This document shows, piece by piece, positions 8,062 through 17,621 of a DNA stretch of 64,000 nt. The position numbers and the translations under genes are program-made. Origin of the DNA: G965225705 sp965225705 (GTDB taxonomy: Bacteria; Pseudomonadota; Alphaproteobacteria; Caulobacterales; Maricaulaceae); contig OZ245325.1 in NCBI GenBank assembly GCA_965225705.1, positions 930,001-994,000 on the forward strand. The letters are read 5' to 3'. The number at the start of each line of letters is the position of its first letter. The first letter of the stretch is position 1. Below the pieces are notes generated by a model. It was not told where the DNA came from. It was given only the letters and a program-made list of their open reading frames with translations, and made no database searches.

Positions 8062-9810
8062 TCATGAGGAGCGTCCTGATGGATTTTGAAAAAGTGTCTC
8101 TAATTTTTCAAGCATGACAGAGCCTATATCATCCACATGGCGAAGGGTGATGGAGTTCTTGTAATAAGGGGTCACATCATGGCCTATACCAAGTGCTGTG
8201 ATATCAAAATTACCCTGTCGTTCCACACGCCTGATAACAGTTTTCAAATGCTGTTCAAGATAGCCGGGGCCATTGGCCTCACGCGTTGCTTCATCGACGG
8301 GCGCACCATCAGAGATCACCATCAACACTTTCCTTTCAAAAGGGTAAGACTGAAGGCGTTTGCATGCCCAGATGATGGCTTCTCCATCAATATTTTCTTT
8401 CAGTATTCCTTCATCCAGTAAAAGACCAAGTTTATGACGGGCACGGGACCAGGGCTCTGACATAGATTTATAGATGATGTGCCTGAGTTCGTTGAGACGC
8501 CCGGGATGGGGAGGTTTCCCCTCATGGCGCCAGGTGTGTTGTGCCCGTCCCCCCCGCCATGCACGTGTTGTAAAGCCCAGAATTTCTGTTTTAATGCCAC
8601 AGGATTCGAGAATTTGTGCAAGAATTTCTGCGCTCAGGGCGACCATCATAACAGGGTGTCCCCGCATGGAGCCTGAATTGTCTAAAAGCAGGCTGATGAC
8701 TGTATCCTGAACAGGGGTGTCAACGGTTTCTCTGAAAGGGGAGGTGGCAAAAGGTTTGATAATAAAACTGGCCAGACGTGCAGGATCCAAACGACCGGTT
8801 TCCGGATTGAAAGACCAGCGCATGCGACGATGGGCCATAAGGCGGCGACGCAGGCCATGTGCAAGGCCGTAAAGATGCGGTGGGGGCATTTGTTCATCAA
8901 GTTTTTGTCTTAAACGCACAAGATCAGCATGACTCCGCAGATTATCAGCTGTCACAATTTGATCATAAGCTTTTGTAAAGACCCGATAGGTTGGAATATG
9001 TCCTCCCGCCCGGGTTTTATTAACATGTTGCCCTGCAGGAATATTGTCGTGGAGAGATTCAGTTTTTTTGCCCTGTCCCAACCCTCCGGGAGCGAGAGCA
9101 GGTCTTTCATGTTGTTCTCTGCCATCCTCTGGCTTTTTGCTTTGTGGAGGGGGGGGTGCCGGAGGTGTTTTTCCTTCAGCTATATTTTGTTTGTTATCGG
9201 TCGGGGGAGGCTCAAGGGGAAAGCCCAGCGCTTTGATAATATTATGGGCCTCTTGTGCGAAACCTGCCTGATCATGGGCCATCTCAGCAAGGTGTACAAA
9301 ATTATTATGTTCTAAAAATTGCGCATACTGAGGTGTGATAAGCTTTTTTGCCCAGGAAGGCAGAGAAGCTTTCAGAAGAGATGCGCGCAGAATAAGACTT
9401 ATGATGCCAGCAAGTTTCTCTGTGTCACCCTCCCTGTCATCCCGGGTCAGGAGTGTTTTGTAACGCTCTGTCAGAAGGGAATCTAAATTCTGACTTACCC
9501 CTTTAAGGCACAAAGAACCAAGCGCCTCATAGCGTGCCTGTTCAAGGGCTTTGAAAAGAAGGGCACTTTCGGGGGGGGTGGGACAGGTTCTGGTATAAAG
9601 TGCCTGATCCTGCAGGCTCAGACGAAGGGCCTGGGAGTCGGCATGACCCCGTGCGTCTGTCCCGGAGGGGGTTGCCGCCCCTTCCGGGTCTTTCTTCCGG
9701 GCTTTAGGCCCTGCAAGGGCACGGAAAGCCACCGAAAGTCTCTGCTTAAAAAGCGTATTCCTGTCATTCTGTGCCGGATAGGGGTGTGTGCTGTTCTCGG
9801 AACCTGTCAT
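8062..9810 (-). CDS. cobT: CobT-type VWA subunit (cobaltochelatase-like)
   Basis: 582 residues from the ATG at 9810. CobT is the VWA partner of the AAA+ protein CobS in aerobic cobaltochelatase (CobNST). Visible: an N-terminal region with acidic/proline-rich linker (about 210-260), the CobT core 'YRVFTKAYDQIVTADNL', and a C-terminal VWA domain with MIDAS 'LLLDNSGSMRG' and 'VISDGAPVDEAT'. The frame extends to 9876 but that part overlaps the end of cobS. The ATG at 9810 leaves a 10-bp gap after cobS and gives the normal CobT start. Forms an operon with cobS. No cobN or other cobalamin gene is in the window, so a role outside cobalt insertion cannot be excluded. Confidence 0.88.
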   Translation of the reverse strand: MTGSENSTHPYPAQNDRNTLFKQRLSVAFRALAGPKARKKDPEGAATPSGTDARGHADSQALRLSLQDQALYTRTCPTPPESALLFKALEQARYEALGSLCLKGVSQNLDSLLTERYKTLLTRDDREGDTEKLAGIISLILRASLLKASLPSWAKKLITPQYAQFLEHNNFVHLAEMAHDQAGFAQEAHNIIKALGFPLEPPPTDNKQNIAEGKTPPAPPPPQSKKPEDGREQHERPALAPGGLGQGKKTESLHDNIPAGQHVNKTRAGGHIPTYRVFTKAYDQIVTADNLRSHADLVRLRQKLDEQMPPPHLYGLAHGLRRRLMAHRRMRWSFNPETGRLDPARLASFIIKPFATSPFRETVDTPVQDTVISLLLDNSGSMRGHPVMMVALSAEILAQILESCGIKTEILGFTTRAWRGGRAQHTWRHEGKPPHPGRLNELRHIIYKSMSEPWSRARHKLGLLLDEGILKENIDGEAIIWACKRLQSYPFERKVLMVISDGAPVDEATREANGPGYLEQHLKTVIRRVERQGNFDITALGIGHDVTPYYKNSITLRHVDDIGSVMLEKLETLFQNPSGRSS

Positions 9811-9820
9811 GACAGATGCT

Positions 9821-10807
9821 TTATGATACAAGACTGATATGGTGTGAGGAGAGGGGGAGATCTTCTCCAAAAACACGCTGGTATAACTCTGCTATCATGG
9901 GTTTTTCATGGTCATCACAGCGATTGAGAAAGGTAAGACGAAAGCTCGTGGCTATGTCTTCAAAAATTTCAAAATTACTGGCCCAGGCGAGCACTGTGCG
10001 TGGGCTCATCACGGTGGAAATATCCCCCTGCATAAAGGCATTGCGAATAAGGCATGCCGTTTGCACCATGTTTTTGATGGTCTTTTGACCTTCATCACTG
10101 TCATAGCCGGGATTTTTGGCCAGAATAATTTTTACTTCTTCTTCAGGATCAAGATAATGGAGATGCGCGATAAGAGACCATCGGTCAAGCTGACCCTGAT
10201 TGAGGATTTGTGTTCCCTGATAAAGCCCTGCGGCATCCCCTAAACCGACTGTATTGGTGGTGGCAAAAAGACGGAAAAAGGGGTGGGGTGTGAGAACACG
10301 GCTCTGATCAGGCAGGGTCAGCCGCCCTTCTTCTTCTAAAACCCTTTGAATAACAAACATAACATCGGGCCGCCCTGCATCATATTCATCAAAGACAAGG
10401 GCGACGGGGCGCGTCAGGGCAAAGGGCAGGGCGCCTTCCTGAAACTCTGTGACCTGCAGGCCCTGTTTTAAGACGATGGTGTCTTTGCCAATTAAATCAG
10501 AACGACTGATATGGCTGTCAAGATTGACGCGCAAAACGGGCCAGCCCAGGCGTGCTGCAATCTGTTCAATATGGGTGGATTTTCCTGTGCCATGATAGCC
10601 CTGAACCATAACGCGGCGATTATATGTAAAGCCTGCGAGAAGCGCACGCGTTGTTTCCGGATCAAAGCGATAGGCAGGGTCCATTTCCGGGGTATAGTCC
10701 CCTGTTTTGGAAAAGGCCGGGATCATCCAGTCTTTTTCAAGACCAAAAGCTTCCCGTGCATTGACGGTGATATCCGGGGCATCAAGGGGAAAATCATCTT
10801 TGTTCAT
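9821..10807 (-). CDS. cobS: CobS-type AAA+ ATPase (cobaltochelatase-like)
   Basis: 328 residues of the MoxR-like AAA+ family, CobS branch. Walker A is 'GYHGTGKST', Walker B 'ALVFDEYDAGRPDVM', and the sensor region 'FFRLFATTNTVGLGDAAGLYQGTQ' is diagnostic of CobS. CobS and CobT together form the ATP-driven chaperone that powers metal insertion by CobN. The ATG at 10807 is preceded by AGAAGGATCCC, a good ribosome-binding site, so the upstream extension to 10843 is rejected. It precedes cobT by 10 bp. Confidence 0.9.
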   Translation of the reverse strand: MNKDDFPLDAPDITVNAREAFGLEKDWMIPAFSKTGDYTPEMDPAYRFDPETTRALLAGFTYNRRVMVQGYHGTGKSTHIEQIAARLGWPVLRVNLDSHISRSDLIGKDTIVLKQGLQVTEFQEGALPFALTRPVALVFDEYDAGRPDVMFVIQRVLEEEGRLTLPDQSRVLTPHPFFRLFATTNTVGLGDAAGLYQGTQILNQGQLDRWSLIAHLHYLDPEEEVKIILAKNPGYDSDEGQKTIKNMVQTACLIRNAFMQGDISTVMSPRTVLAWASNFEIFEDIATSFRLTFLNRCDDHEKPMIAELYQRVFGEDLPLSSHHISLVS

Positions 10808-11035
10808 AAAAAGGGATCCTTCTAAGAGGGAGATCGCATACACGAGGGCCTATGTGTAGGGGAAATATAGCAGGTTTAAAAGCACCCTTCAAAAGAGAGA
10901 AGGAAGAGACATGATGGTGTATTTTATGGAGACAGAGAGTTAAGAAAAAGCCCGGCTTTAAGAAAAATTTTAGCCCAGCCTTCACGTTTTTTTTCTTTTT
11001 CTGCCTTTGTTTAAGGGAGAGGTCAGGGGGTGAAG

Positions 11036-13783
11036 CTATTGCTCATAAAGCCCTAAAAGATGGTCAACACGTTCCTGTTCTGTCTGAAAAGGTTTTTTGC
11101 GGTAAAGTTTATCGACAGCCTGATCAAGATTTTTATGCGCATGGCGAAGGGATGCAGGCATAACATCAGGATCATAAAGATCAGCAAGTGTGGAGGCGGG
11201 ATGCTCAGCCCGTGCGGCCAGAACGGCCTCCGCCCCGGGGGTGAGGTTGTCCAGATGCTTGTCCGTCACCTCTGGAAAAGGAAAGGTATTATAGACCAAT
11301 CCAACAGAATACCTGTAATCACTTTTCAGGCGTCCTGCAACGGTCCGCATCCAGGCCATATGCATGGCTGAGGTCAGAAGGGCAAAAACAGGTTTGGTGG
11401 CTTGTGCTAACCATGTTGTTGCATCGCTTGGAATAGAAGGGGGAGTCATCCAGGCTAAAGGAGCATATTCCCGACGTTCGGAGCTTACTCTTGGAATCAG
11501 TAAAAAATCCTGATCAGGCATGGTTTTGCCTTCCAGAAGGGTGGGGGTGAGGGCCAGTTTCCGGGTGGCGGGTTTCTTGCTGGACTCCCGGAAGGCCTTC
11601 ACCTTGCGAATACGATCCAGAATATGGGGCAGGGTGCGGAGTTCTGCGGGCTCCGCCTCTGCCAGATCAAGAATCCAGCGTTGTTTGCCGTTTAAAAATT
11701 CCTCTGCCCCGATATAGGGGCGCAGGAATTTCTCTGCCCCGGGCTCACGGGCCAGAAACTCCTCCCGCTCTTCTCCCCGAAAAATATAATGTCCACCATC
11801 TGTGGCTTTGGGGCCATTCATCATTCTGGGGCGATCTGTCAGGGGCTTTACCCTGTCCTTGACCACAATATGGGGGTTGGCCAGCTTGCTTCCATCCCCC
11901 AGATAGGCCGTGATAGATTTGCAGGTACTTTCAAAAGGTTCCGCATGATATGTTTCATAGGAAAACAGGCGTTTTATTTCTGGCGTTTCCCCCTGCTGTA
12001 TGAGGCCGATGATCACCACATAAACCTGTGCTTTGCCCCGGGCTTCTGAAGTCCAGGAAAAACTACGATGAGCAAAATTTATCTCAAGCTTATAGTCTTC
12101 AAAAATCCGGGGCCAGAGGAGTCCCACCTGCTCCCCCTGTGTGATGGAGCTTGTGGCCACAAAAGCGATTTTAGGGGCAGATGATGCAGGCGGGACATGG
12201 TGGAGATAGGCCCCCGCCTTTAAAAACCAGGCCCCGACATAGTCCAGAGGGCTGGCCCTTTTCCCCTGTGGGTTTGTTAAAAGACGCATTTGCTCACGCT
12301 GGGCTTTAGATTGATAACTCTGCCCAATAAAAGGGGGATTTCCCAGAATATAAGAGCATGTCTCAGATGGTATAAACTCTTCCCAGTCTGTCTCTAAAGC
12401 GTCAGCATGAAGAATATGCGGCGATTTTTTCAACGGAATACGGGCATAATAATGACCAAATTCCAGACTAAGACGGCTGTTCATAATATGATCCATCATC
12501 CATAAAGCCGTTTCAGCAATTTTAGCCGGAAATTCCGCAATCTCTATACCGTAAAACTGGTCCACATCAATTTTAGAGAGCTCAGATGCATCTGTGATAA
12601 GCTGTTTATTGTCTTTGTGGAGCTCTTTAAGAATGTCAATTTCCAAAAGGCGTAGCTCTCTATAGGTTATGATCAGAAAATTACCGCACCCACAGGCCGG
12701 ATCAAAAAAGGTAAGTTGGCTGAGTTCCCTCTGAAGCTCTGTTAGCTTTTTTTTGCGCTCCCTTTTCAAGGTTTTTATATGGTTAAATTTGGCACGTAAT
12801 TCATCCAGGAACAGAGGCTCAATCAGCTTCAGTATATTTTTTTCCGTTGTGTAATGTGCCCCCTGTGCGCGGCGTGCTTTATTGTCCATGACAGATTGAA
12901 ATAAAGAGCCAAAAATCGCCGGGGAAATAGCTGACCAGTCGAACAAACAGGCCTCAATCAGATGATGGCGCATGGTGCTGTCAAAAGAGGGAATGGGGAT
13001 GGGATTCTCAAATAAAGCACCATTGACATAAGGAAAACGTGCAAGATCTTCATCTAAACTGGTGCTGCGCTCTTTCTCCGGGGTGTTCAAAGTCTGGAAC
13101 AGGTGTGCAAGCCAGAGGCCGGGATCAGAGCCATCCTCAGCCGTTCTGTTCTCCAAAAGATCCAGGAAAATATCACGGGGCTCAAAAATACCTGTGTCAT
13201 CTGCAAAAAGACAAAAAACAAGACGGACCAGAAACTGTTCAAGTTTGTGATCCTTATAACCACTTTCCTCTAATGCATCGTGAAGCCGCCCGACAAGTTC
13301 AGCTGCCCTGATATTAACGGGGTCCTGATCTTTGAAACTGCGTTTTTGCAGACCTAAAATGAAGCTGAATTTTTCTATATTCTCTGGCAGTTCCGCGAGC
13401 GTGAAAGAGAAGTCTTCCCCTTCGTCGAGATCATGAAGCTCAAAAGTCTGAAAGTCTGAGAGAAGAAGATAGCGCGGAAGATCACTGTCTTTAAGGCCCG
13501 GAAAATAGTCAAAAGCCTGATCCCTGGCTTTTTTAAGAGAGCGTCCGGACGACTTCTGCTCAACCAGTAAGACGCCCTTCCAAAACAAATCAATAAAGCC
13601 CTGTTTGTCTCCAAGCTTTTTAACAGGGGCTTCAAAAGAGGCAACACGGCGACGATTTATGCCAAAAATCTCAAAAAAATCATTATAAAAGCTCTGAGTT
13701 TCACCACGCTCATAATGTGCGCTGGCCCAGGTTTTTGAAAATTGCGCCGCCCGTGTTCGTATCTCATTCCAGTTTAATCGCAC
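11036..13783 (-). CDS. MmeI-family fused restriction endonuclease-DNA methyltransferase (type IIL-like)
   Basis: 915 residues in a single chain. The N-terminal domain has D65-X9-E75-Q-K77, exactly the D-X9-EXK nuclease motif of the MmeI family. A helical linker follows (about 150-350), then an N6-adenine methyltransferase with motif I DPACGCGNFL (361-370) and catalytic motif IV NPPF (482-485). The region from about 600 to 860 is expected to hold the target recognition domain, with a helical C-terminus. Enzymes of this class cut at a fixed distance and modify one strand using one polypeptide, so no separate R or S gene is needed, and none is present. Both catalytic motifs look intact. It could instead act only as a methyltransferase. 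It sits alone between cobS and a flavin reductase gene. Confidence 0.82.
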   Translation of the reverse strand: MRLNWNEIRTRAAQFSKTWASAHYERGETQSFYNDFFEIFGINRRRVASFEAPVKKLGDKQGFIDLFWKGVLLVEQKSSGRSLKKARDQAFDYFPGLKDSDLPRYLLLSDFQTFELHDLDEGEDFSFTLAELPENIEKFSFILGLQKRSFKDQDPVNIRAAELVGRLHDALEESGYKDHKLEQFLVRLVFCLFADDTGIFEPRDIFLDLLENRTAEDGSDPGLWLAHLFQTLNTPEKERSTSLDEDLARFPYVNGALFENPIPIPSFDSTMRHHLIEACLFDWSAISPAIFGSLFQSVMDNKARRAQGAHYTTEKNILKLIEPLFLDELRAKFNHIKTLKRERKKKLTELQRELSQLTFFDPACGCGNFLIITYRELRLLEIDILKELHKDNKQLITDASELSKIDVDQFYGIEIAEFPAKIAETALWMMDHIMNSRLSLEFGHYYARIPLKKSPHILHADALETDWEEFIPSETCSYILGNPPFIGQSYQSKAQREQMRLLTNPQGKRASPLDYVGAWFLKAGAYLHHVPPASSAPKIAFVATSSITQGEQVGLLWPRIFEDYKLEINFAHRSFSWTSEARGKAQVYVVIIGLIQQGETPEIKRLFSYETYHAEPFESTCKSITAYLGDGSKLANPHIVVKDRVKPLTDRPRMMNGPKATDGGHYIFRGEEREEFLAREPGAEKFLRPYIGAEEFLNGKQRWILDLAEAEPAELRTLPHILDRIRKVKAFRESSKKPATRKLALTPTLLEGKTMPDQDFLLIPRVSSERREYAPLAWMTPPSIPSDATTWLAQATKPVFALLTSAMHMAWMRTVAGRLKSDYRYSVGLVYNTFPFPEVTDKHLDNLTPGAEAVLAARAEHPASTLADLYDPDVMPASLRHAHKNLDQAVDKLYRKKPFQTEQERVDHLLGLYEQ

Positions 13784-13831
13784 ACACCTGATCCTTTATT
13801 CTGTTACCCCGCCATGACCACACCCCGGTTT

Positions 13832-14368
13832 TCAGATTTTCTTCTGGCCTGATAAGGCACCATAATCGCCCCGAAAAAAAGTAAGGGCTTCATCTTCCGT
13901 CGTCCTGCCGTCAAACTGAAGAACACGACCAAGGAAAATGACATGATCCCCACCGTCATATTGTCGTTCTACCTGACAGTCAAAACGGGCCAGGGCATCT
14001 GAGAGAAGGGGGGAGCCTGTCTTCCAGCTTTCCCACACGGCACCTTTTGCATCCTTCACATCAGCATGAGCTGCAAAATATTGCGCCAGAGATTTATGCC
14101 GGGCAGCAAGAACACTGACCCCATAAGCGCCGGCCTTCTGAAAACCCCCAAAGCGTTCCGAAGCACGTATAAGAGACCATAAAACCAAAGGGGGGTCTAA
14201 AGAAACGGAGGTAAAAGAGTTGACTGTGATACCAAGACTTTGTTCTCTTTGGTGCCTGTCATCTCTTTTTATCAGAGCCGGTGGCGTTGTGATGATAGCA
14301 ATACCTGTTGCATACCGTCCAAATGCATGGCGTAAGGCATGTTTTTTTTCTGTTTTATCCTGACTCAT
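13832..14368 (-). CDS. Flavin reductase-like FMN-binding protein
   Basis: 178 residues of the flavin reductase (split-barrel FMN-binding) family, which supplies reduced flavin to monooxygenases. The core is visible as 'FGRYATGIAIITT', 'GITVNSFTSVSLDPPLVLWSL', 'GAYGVSVLAARHKSLAQYFA' and 'DHVIFLGRV' near the end. No partner monooxygenase is adjacent. The gene lies 48 bp upstream of, and in the same direction as, the MmeI-like gene, so co-transcription is possible. Confidence 0.85.
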   Translation of the reverse strand: MSQDKTEKKHALRHAFGRYATGIAIITTPPALIKRDDRHQREQSLGITVNSFTSVSLDPPLVLWSLIRASERFGGFQKAGAYGVSVLAARHKSLAQYFAAHADVKDAKGAVWESWKTGSPLLSDALARFDCQVERQYDGGDHVIFLGRVLQFDGRTTEDEALTFFRGDYGALSGQKKI

Positions 14369-14544
14369 TCTTGTACAACCTGACTTTGAAATACCTCAAG
14401 ATTTTCTTTACTCATTTTTAGAAACCTTTTATGAGGAAAGGCTTTTGTTGCCCTCCCTGAAGAAAGGTATGAATTTAACCAGCATTCATGATATTCTCCA
14501 GAGTATAAGAAAAAATCCCGGAAGGTAGAGGGAGATATAAAAAT

Positions 14545-16395
14545 ATGGGCCTTGTCTTAACACAAAGTTTTGTTTTATGGGCTGTTCTGGCTATTATTTT
14601 TTGTGCTATTGTTCTGTATTTTAATGAAGCCATTCCTATAGAACTCACATCTGTTGGGGTTATCTGTGCCCTTCTTTTACTTGCTTATTTTTTTCCCTCT
14701 CCACCTGATCAACACGGTTTTGGACCAAAGGATATTTTAGCAGGTTTTTCTAACCCTGCCCTTATGACCATTATGGCACTTCTTGTCATGGGGAGTGCTG
14801 TTTTTCACACAGGCGCTTTGAACACCGTGACGGGGATTTTGACAGAATTTTATATGCAGCGTCCATATCTTACGAATTTCCTTCTTTTTGGTTTTATTTT
14901 TTCCATATCTGCTTTTATCAACAACACACCCGTTGTTATTATGTTCATTCCTATTATCACATCTATAGCACACCGTTTAGGGATGTCAGCATCACGCTTT
15001 ATGATTCCGCTGAGCTATGTTTGTATTCTGGCAGGCATGACAACGCTTGTTGGGTCTTCCACCAATCTTTTGGTTGCAGATGTTTTTGAGGCCTCGCAGG
15101 GGAGGGCTATAACATTTTTTGAACCAACACTTCCAGGGCTTATCCTGGCGTCAGCCGGTCTTATCTATCTTATGCTCTTTGGGCGCTATTTGCTGCCCAA
15201 TCATGCTGTAGAAAATGGGAAAGGGGAATATGATGGGCGGCAATATATTGCGCAATTGGAGATCACGTCCGGCCATCCTTTAGAAGGGGCCGTACCTGTT
15301 GCCGGTATTTTTCCTCAGCTTGAACATATGACTGTGCGTATGGTTTTTAGAAAGGAAAGAAATGAACTTCCACCTTTTGAGAAAACTTTACAGGCAGGTG
15401 ATGTTCTTGTTCTCGCTTTAACGCGCAGCAGATTAGAAGAACTTCTCAACACACATCGTGAATGGTTTATTGATACAGCAGCGGATGGAACAGTCAGGGC
15501 CATGTCACAGCAGGGAGGAGACAGGCCAGATTTTAGCCCTGATCTTGCTATTCATGAGGCTGTTTTAGCACCAGGATCATCTCTTATTAACCGCCCTGTA
15601 AAACAGGTCATGTTCCATAAAGAGTATAATAACTTTATCCTGGCAGTACAAAGACGTGATCGTATGTTACGCCGGCGTCTTGATGATATACGTCTGGAGG
15701 CAGGTGATGTTCTTTTGCTCCATGGGTCTCTTCAGGGGCTTGAGTCTTTGCGCCGCAATCAGGATATTATTCTCCTTGAATGGTCTAAAACCCATTTACC
15801 CAATCGTACAAAAGCGCGTCTGACAAGGGGTATATTTGCTGCCTCCATGCTTCTGGCAGCAACAGGGTATCTCCCTATTCTTTATGCTTCCCTTCTTGGG
15901 GCATTTTGTATGATAGCTTTCAGATGTATTAATATACGGCAGGCTTTGCGTGCTTTTGATTCCCGCGTTTACTTTCTTATTTCCGCAGCTTTTGCTATGG
16001 CCTTTGCCCTTGAACATTCAGGGGCAGCAGCCCTGATAGCCGGTGGTTTTGTTACTCTTTTTGCTCATTCTGAGCCCCTCATTTTATTATCTGCCCTTTT
16101 CTTCCTGGTCATGGTCATGACCAATATCCTCTCCAACAGTGCAACAGCACTTTTGTTCACACCCATTGCTCTTAAAATGGCCCCTCTGGTTGATGGAGAT
16201 CCTTTCGTCTTTGCTATGACCGTTCTTTTTGCAGCCAATGTTTGCTTTGTAACCCCCATTGCTTATCAGACCAATCTTTTGGTGATGGGGCCCGGGCGCT
16301 ACAGGTTTAGTGACTTTATACGTGTGGGGGCACCTCTTGCCCTGATTCTATGGCTTGTTTTTATTGCTGTACTACACTGGCTTTACGGGGTATAA
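14545..16395 (+). CDS. SLC13/DASS-type permease with two RCK_C (TrkA-C) domains
   Basis: 616 residues. The N-terminal half (about 1-220) and the C-terminal half (about 420-616) each contain several membrane segments of the citrate/sodium-symporter type. Examples are 'FINNTPVVIMFIPIITSIAHRLGMSASRFMIPLSY' and 'MTNILSNSATALLFTPIALKMAP', the paired SNT/NTP-like substrate motifs of the divalent anion:sodium family. Between them, residues about 225-400 hold two soluble TrkA-C-like regulatory domains ending in 'GDVLVLAL' and 'GDVLLLHG'. Substrate cannot be read from sequence; dicarboxylate or sulfate are common. The ATG is preceded by GAGGGAG. Confidence 0.85.
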   Translation: MGLVLTQSFVLWAVLAIIFCAIVLYFNEAIPIELTSVGVICALLLLAYFFPSPPDQHGFGPKDILAGFSNPALMTIMALLVMGSAVFHTGALNTVTGILTEFYMQRPYLTNFLLFGFIFSISAFINNTPVVIMFIPIITSIAHRLGMSASRFMIPLSYVCILAGMTTLVGSSTNLLVADVFEASQGRAITFFEPTLPGLILASAGLIYLMLFGRYLLPNHAVENGKGEYDGRQYIAQLEITSGHPLEGAVPVAGIFPQLEHMTVRMVFRKERNELPPFEKTLQAGDVLVLALTRSRLEELLNTHREWFIDTAADGTVRAMSQQGGDRPDFSPDLAIHEAVLAPGSSLINRPVKQVMFHKEYNNFILAVQRRDRMLRRRLDDIRLEAGDVLLLHGSLQGLESLRRNQDIILLEWSKTHLPNRTKARLTRGIFAASMLLAATGYLPILYASLLGAFCMIAFRCINIRQALRAFDSRVYFLISAAFAMAFALEHSGAAALIAGGFVTLFAHSEPLILLSALFFLVMVMTNILSNSATALLFTPIALKMAPLVDGDPFVFAMTVLFAANVCFVTPIAYQTNLLVMGPGRYRFSDFIRVGAPLALILWLVFIAVLHWLYGV

Positions 16396-16410
16396 AAACA
16401 CACCTGTTAT

Positions 16411-16432
16411 TTTTTAAGAGAGGCCTCTTTTC
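16411..16432. terminator. Terminator between convergent permease gene and chpT
   Basis: Stem AAGAG (16416-16420) / CTCTT (16425-16429) with an AGGC loop is flanked by a T-run on each side, which suits two convergent genes. The stem is short. Confidence 0.45.
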
Positions 16433-16437
16433 TTCGT

Positions 16438-17115
16438 TCAGCCCTGTGTGTTGCCCTGTTGTGTGATGTGCAGTTTGAGAGTGTTCTCTTTGTCATAAAA
16501 CTGGATTTGAAAACCTGCTTCATGAAGCATAAGCCAGGTATAATAGGCCTGTATCATTTTTCCATCACTGACATCATCGCCTGTCCTGCCCTGAAGGGCC
16601 TCAGAGACGGAAGGGGGAAGGGCGGGTTTTGGGCCAGAGAGATCTAACATCATCTCTGCCATATTATTATGGGGCTTTTGGGTCGTGAGATCTACTGCAC
16701 CCCCTCTGGCAAGGGCTGTGGTGCTGATAAGGCAGAGATTGAGCAATAAGCGTACCATCTTTACAGGCAAACTGCTTTCTTTGCATGCCCAGTTGAGTGT
16801 AATGTTTCTGCTATCAAGGGCAAAATGCGTAAGAGTTCGAATTTCACTTACATCTATGGGTTTGTCATCAAAACCACTGGATCCAAAAGCCATGCGGGCA
16901 AAATCAAGGTGTTGAGCCGCCTGTTTTACGCCAGTTCGGATAAGATCAAGGGCATCATCATGCATATCGTGTGAGGCGGGATCATCCAGAACACTTAAGG
17001 CCGTGGTCAGGACACTGACCGGACTAATAAGATCGTGACACAGACGCGAACACAGCAAACCTGCGAGACGTGTTGAGGGAAGCGAAAACGTAGAATTCAT
17101 AGAACGAGATGACAT
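16438..17115 (-). CDS. chpT: Histidine phosphotransferase ChpT
   Basis: 225 residues of the ChpT family, the cytoplasmic phosphotransferase that passes phosphate from the hybrid kinase CckA to CtrA and CpdR in alphaproteobacteria. The phospho-accepting His is H27 in LCSRLCHDLISPV, followed by a long helix pair ('GVKQAAQHLDFARMAFGSSG'). The C-terminal HATPase-like domain has lost ATP-binding boxes, as is usual for ChpT. The start at 17115 is a plain ATG; a second ATG five codons later is equally possible. It faces a 506-bp AT-rich gap. Confidence 0.85.
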   Translation of the reverse strand: MSSRSMNSTFSLPSTRLAGLLCSRLCHDLISPVSVLTTALSVLDDPASHDMHDDALDLIRTGVKQAAQHLDFARMAFGSSGFDDKPIDVSEIRTLTHFALDSRNITLNWACKESSLPVKMVRLLLNLCLISTTALARGGAVDLTTQKPHNNMAEMMLDLSGPKPALPPSVSEALQGRTGDDVSDGKMIQAYYTWLMLHEAGFQIQFYDKENTLKLHITQQGNTQG

Positions 17116-17621
17116 GCTTATGACTTTAAATTGACTTTTCTACAAATCTACCACAGATAATATATTTTCTCTATACCTGTATAGATGTATGCGGGGCCTT
17201 TATGTCTCTTCCTGATATCATCCATAGCTTTATGGTGTGGGAGAGGAAAATTCATAAAATTTTGTCATGGATTTTATACTTTTTCAGAGTGTCTTTTTTA
17301 GAAAGACTCTTAATTTTTATTTGCTAAACTCTTCCATATTCTTTTAAAAACGTTGTCCACACAGGCTTTTTAAATGTAATAAGAGTGTTAAGGCTATGGG
17401 TATTAGTATATTCACAACGCTATTTCTTTTAGACATTTTTGATTTTAGGAAACTTGTTATATAAGGGAAAGCTTTGGCTTTCTTAAACACTGTGGAAAGG
17501 GGATACAATAATTCGGTATCTTATAGCCAAAACCACTTGCTTTTTCATGGTGGGCCTCTAAAAATGTTGCAAATTTCTTTTGTAAGAAAAACTTTTAAGA
17601 TTACAAGGTGAGCATATTACG
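17116..17621. other. 506-bp AT-rich gap between divergent chpT and sqdB
   Basis: No ORF with family signal. It contains an inverted repeat GTCTTT (17291-17296) / AAAGAC (17302-17307) and one DnaA-box-like TTGTCCACA at 17353-17361. The gap must hold the divergent promoters for chpT and sqdB. A small RNA is possible but I see no diagnostic fold. GCATATTACG precedes the sqdB ATG, with AAGGTGAG as ribosome-binding site. Confidence 0.4.

Noticed and set aside
10941..10960. Terminator between the MmeI-like gene and cobS
   Set aside because: AAAGCC/GGCTTT would leave a one-base loop, and there is no suitable T-run directly after the repeat.
17116..17621. Possible origin of replication in the AT-rich gap
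   Set aside because: Only one DnaA-box-like sequence (TTGTCCACA) and no box cluster; flanking genes are not those usual near alphaproteobacterial origins.
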